Of a stretch of 64,000 nucleotides of DNA, positions 61,795 through 64,000 are shown piece after piece. Each line of letters begins with the position of its first letter. Within the stretch, counting starts at the first letter, position 1. A program made the translations under genes and the position numbers. Under the pieces are notes generated by a model. The model worked only from the letters and a program-made list of their open reading frames with translations, was not told the DNA's origin and ran no database searches. Source of the stretch: Agrobacterium cavarae (GTDB lineage Bacteria; Pseudomonadota; Alphaproteobacteria; Rhizobiales; Rhizobiaceae); NCBI RefSeq assembly GCF_004310285.1, contig NZ_SISF01000033.1, positions 124,001 through 188,000 on the forward strand, read 5' to 3'.

Positions 61795-64000
61795 GCGCGC
61801 TCCCCTTCGTCTTCACCAGCCCCTATATTCTTTTCGGCCTCCTCGCTTTGCCCGCCATCTGGTGGCTCTTGCGCCTCACGCCACCGCGCCCGAGGGCGGA
61901 AGTCTTTCCGCCGCTGCGTATTCTCGCAACGGTTCTGAAGCGCGAGGAAACACCGTCGAAAAGCCCCTGGTGGCTAACACTCTTGCGCATGCTGCTTGCC
62001 GCAGCCGTCATCTTTGCGCTTGCCGATCCCGTCATCAATCCGCGCAACAACACGCTGGCGGGAAGCGGCCCGCTGGTGCTGATCGTCGACAATAGCTGGG
62101 CTGCCGCCCCGGATTGGGAGCGCCGCGTCAGAACCGCAGAAGCCTTGATCGGCGATGCGGAGCGCGCCGAGCGCCCCGTGTCTATCACCTTCACCTCGGA
62201 CCGGGAACATGATGCCGAGCCTGGCACGACAGCAGCCGCACTGGAAAAGCTCGCCGCCGCCAAGCCACAACCGCTGGTCCCGGACCGTGTTCGTGCTGCC
62301 GAGTCCGTCATCGAGGCGATGAACGGCACCGCGCCCGGTACACTTGCCTATATCACCGATGGCGTCGCAACACCGGAAGACCGCGCGGCACTGAGCAGCC
62401 TTGCCAGCCTGCAGGCCTCCGAGTTCCGCGTGATCGAAGGCGACGGTCAGCAGGTTGCCGCGATTACCGGCGCGGAGAACGGCGCCGACACCATGACGGT
62501 GTCCCTCTCTCGCCTCAGCACCAGTGGGGCGGCCAACTACACGATCAATGCGCAGGATTCCCAAGGACGTATTCTCGCCAGCGACGGCGCAAGCTTTGCG
62601 CCCGGTGCCGCTGAAACCACAGCGAAGATCAATGCGCCATTCGAGCTGCGCAATGATTTCGCCCGTCTCTCTATCGACCGGCTGTCCACCGCTGGTGCGG
62701 TCCATCTTCTGGATGACGGTTTCCGCCGCCGTCGCGTGGCGCTTCTTGCCGGTGAGACCGGCAATGATTTCCAGCCACTGCTCCAGCCGCTCTATTATAT
62801 CAGCCGCGCCCTCCAGCCCTATGTGGATCTGGTGCCGCAGCAGCAGCCCGATCTGGCCGTCGCCATTCCAGAATTGCTGCAGACCAACCCTTCCGTCATC
62901 GTCATGGCCGATATCGGCCGCTTGCCGCAGGAAACCTATGCGCCGCTCGAACGCTGGCTTTCGCGTGGCGGCACGCTGATCCGCTTTGCCGGTCCACGCC
63001 TCGCCGCCGCGCCGGCAGACGATCCGCTGGTGCCGGTGACCTTGCGCCAGGGCGAACGCGCTCTCGGCGGCGCTCTGTCCTGGGCCGAGCCTCAGCCGCT
63101 GGCGGACTTCCCCAATTTTGGTCCCTTTGCCGGAATGCCACGTGCCGAAGGCGTTCACATCAAGCGCCAGGTTCTCGCCGAACCGACGCCCGATCTTGCC
63201 GAGCGCACCTGGGCAAGCCTTGCCGATGGCACGCCGCTGGTGACCACGCGCACGGTCGATGCCGGTCGCATCGTGCTCTTCCATGTCAGCGCCGAAGCAA
63301 GCTGGTCTGACCTGCCCATCTCCGGCCACTTTGTCGAAATGCTGCGCCGGATCGTTCAGCAGTCGCAGGTCGGTGGCTCTTCGGCGTCCGCGAATGCGCC
63401 GGCCGCAGCCTTGCCGCCTTATCGCGTGTTGACCGCGACAGGCTCGCTCTCACCCGATATTGGCGCCGCCCGCCCGCTGGAAGCGCGCCCCGGTCAAGCG
63501 CCGCGCGCAAGTTTCGACAATCCGCCCGGCCTCTACGGCACGGAAACCGGCTTCGTTGCCTTGAACCTTCTGCCACCTGGGGCGACGCTTCGCCCGATCG
63601 ACACGTCACTTGCCGGCACGCCCGTCGCTACCGAAGGTCTCGTCGGCGAAGCGGCAACGTCGCTGCGCCCTGCTCTCTTCATCGCGGCTCTTCTCATGCT
63701 CTTTGCCGATAGCCTGATCATCCTTTTCATGAATGGCGCATTTTCCAAGATGCCGCGCGCGCGCTCATCTGCAGCCGCGATCCTCATTGCATCACTCGGT
63801 GCCTTCGCCCTGCTGACGCCAAATCCGGTTCATGCCAATGACGCCAAGCCGGGTGACGAGGAAATCCTCAACCGTCTCGACACCACCCATCTTGCCTATG
63901 TGAAGACCGGCGAGGATGATGTCGATCGGGTGTCCCAACAGGGCCTGCAGGGCCTGACCGAGTTCATGACCTGGCGCACGACGCTGGAACCGGGTGCGCC
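61791..64000 (+). CDS. DUF4159/BatA-domain membrane protein, cut by the window end
   Basis: At least 736 residues and still open at the last base. The N-terminal BatA-type region has two membrane helices (PYILFGLLALPAIWWLLRLT and LLRMLLAAAVIFALADPVI), then a VWA-like domain (LVLIVDNSWAAAPDWERR). A glutamine-amidotransferase-like middle follows (SVIVMADIGRLPQETYAPLERWLSRGG begins near residue 366), then another helix near 627-646 and a signal-like segment. The beginning of a DUF4159 domain lies at the end. It is the usual third member of the MoxR/DUF58 set in alphaproteobacteria. Start overlaps the DUF58 stop. Confidence 0.9.
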   Translation, partial: MSALPFVFTSPYILFGLLALPAIWWLLRLTPPRPRAEVFPPLRILATVLKREETPSKSPWWLTLLRMLLAAAVIFALADPVINPRNNTLAGSGPLVLIVDNSWAAAPDWERRVRTAEALIGDAERAERPVSITFTSDREHDAEPGTTAAALEKLAAAKPQPLVPDRVRAAESVIEAMNGTAPGTLAYITDGVATPEDRAALSSLASLQASEFRVIEGDGQQVAAITGAENGADTMTVSLSRLSTSGAANYTINAQDSQGRILASDGASFAPGAAETTAKINAPFELRNDFARLSIDRLSTAGAVHLLDDGFRRRRVALLAGETGNDFQPLLQPLYYISRALQPYVDLVPQQQPDLAVAIPELLQTNPSVIVMADIGRLPQETYAPLERWLSRGGTLIRFAGPRLAAAPADDPLVPVTLRQGERALGGALSWAEPQPLADFPNFGPFAGMPRAEGVHIKRQVLAEPTPDLAERTWASLADGTPLVTTRTVDAGRIVLFHVSAEASWSDLPISGHFVEMLRRIVQQSQVGGSSASANAPAAALPPYRVLTATGSLSPDIGAARPLEARPGQAPRASFDNPPGLYGTETGFVALNLLPPGATLRPIDTSLAGTPVATEGLVGEAATSLRPALFIAALLMLFADSLIILFMNGAFSKMPRARSSAAAILIASLGAFALLTPNPVHANDAKPGDEEILNRLDTTHLAYVKTGEDDVDRVSQQGLQGLTEFMTWRTTLEPGA

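Overview
The window reads as a chromosomal segment of an alphaproteobacterium of the Rhizobiaceae, most like Agrobacterium/Rhizobium. The case rests on dense GC-rich coding, a petABC operon for cytochrome bc1 together with a PetP/PetR-type regulator pair, ExoD, rhizobial-type ~108-bp palindromic intergenic repeats, soluble PAS chemoreceptors with C-terminal xWxxF pentapeptides, DUF1236/SH3 and DUF2188 proteins, and familiar gene orders (rplY-pth-exoD-ychF; proC-ybjN; lgt-MidA/NDUFAF7 methyltransferase-pgeF). This placement is inference from gene content; no search was run. I saw no rRNA, tRNA, CRISPR array, prophage or insertion sequence. Nearly everything looks like stable core genome, with a small type II toxin-antitoxin pair as the main accessory item.

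Layout. 0-8.7 kb: LysR regulator, DUF2188 protein, Ca2+/H+ antiporter (chaA), GNAT, aspartate aminotransferase (aatA), a small membrane protein, an EamA exporter, cold-shock protein, an MBL hydrolase and a secreted SH3 protein. 8.9-14.1 kb: petP-petR-histidine kinase on the plus strand, then ybjN-proC-csaA and ubiK on the minus strand. 14.4-21.2 kb: lgt, MidA-like methyltransferase, pgeF, a creatinase-fold protein, a lipoprotein, prs and a ParDE pair. 21.2-26.4 kb (minus): PAP2 phosphatase and GT39 glycosyltransferase, aldehyde dehydrogenase and its AcoR-like regulator. 26.7-33.6 kb (plus): rplY, a GGDEF-EAL protein with a periplasmic binding protein, pth, exoD, ychF. 33.9-36.5 kb: a MaoC pair, a methyltransferase, apt and a GFA protein. 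36.6-39.4 kb (minus): petABC. 39.7-46.9 kb: an EEP phosphatase, then two ABC exporters flanking a membrane chemoreceptor. 47.1-51 kb: trmL, Na/Pi symporter, hemF. 51.1-56.7 kb: LuxR solo, soluble chemoreceptor-cheW, GGDEF-EAL. 57-59.6 kb (minus): DUF1285-NUDIX-cca. 59.8-64 kb: moxR-DUF58-DUF4159, the last gene running off the window.

Functional links. PetP/PetR (8.9-10.2 kb) are homologous to regulators named for bc1 synthesis in Rhodobacter, and the presumed target petABC lies 27 kb away in the same window, close to trmL and hemF. Signalling is heavy: two chemoreceptors, CheW and two c-di-GMP proteins. Envelope functions recur (Lgt, PgeF, PAP2, GT39, ExoD, ABC exporters).

The most interesting observation is upstream of the second ABC exporter. 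An 18-codon ORF with a consensus ribosome-binding site carries an Arg-Tyr-Arg-Leu-Pro segment like the +x+ motif of macrolide-sensing leader peptides. It is followed 9 bp later by a compact intrinsic terminator and then the exporter gene, which is the layout of a drug-responsive attenuator. Other points of note are a perfect FNR/FixK box before the membrane chemoreceptor, repeat elements that supply the stop codons of the genes they abut, a creatinase-fold protein lacking all metal ligands, and an AcoR-like regulator without its AAA+ domain.
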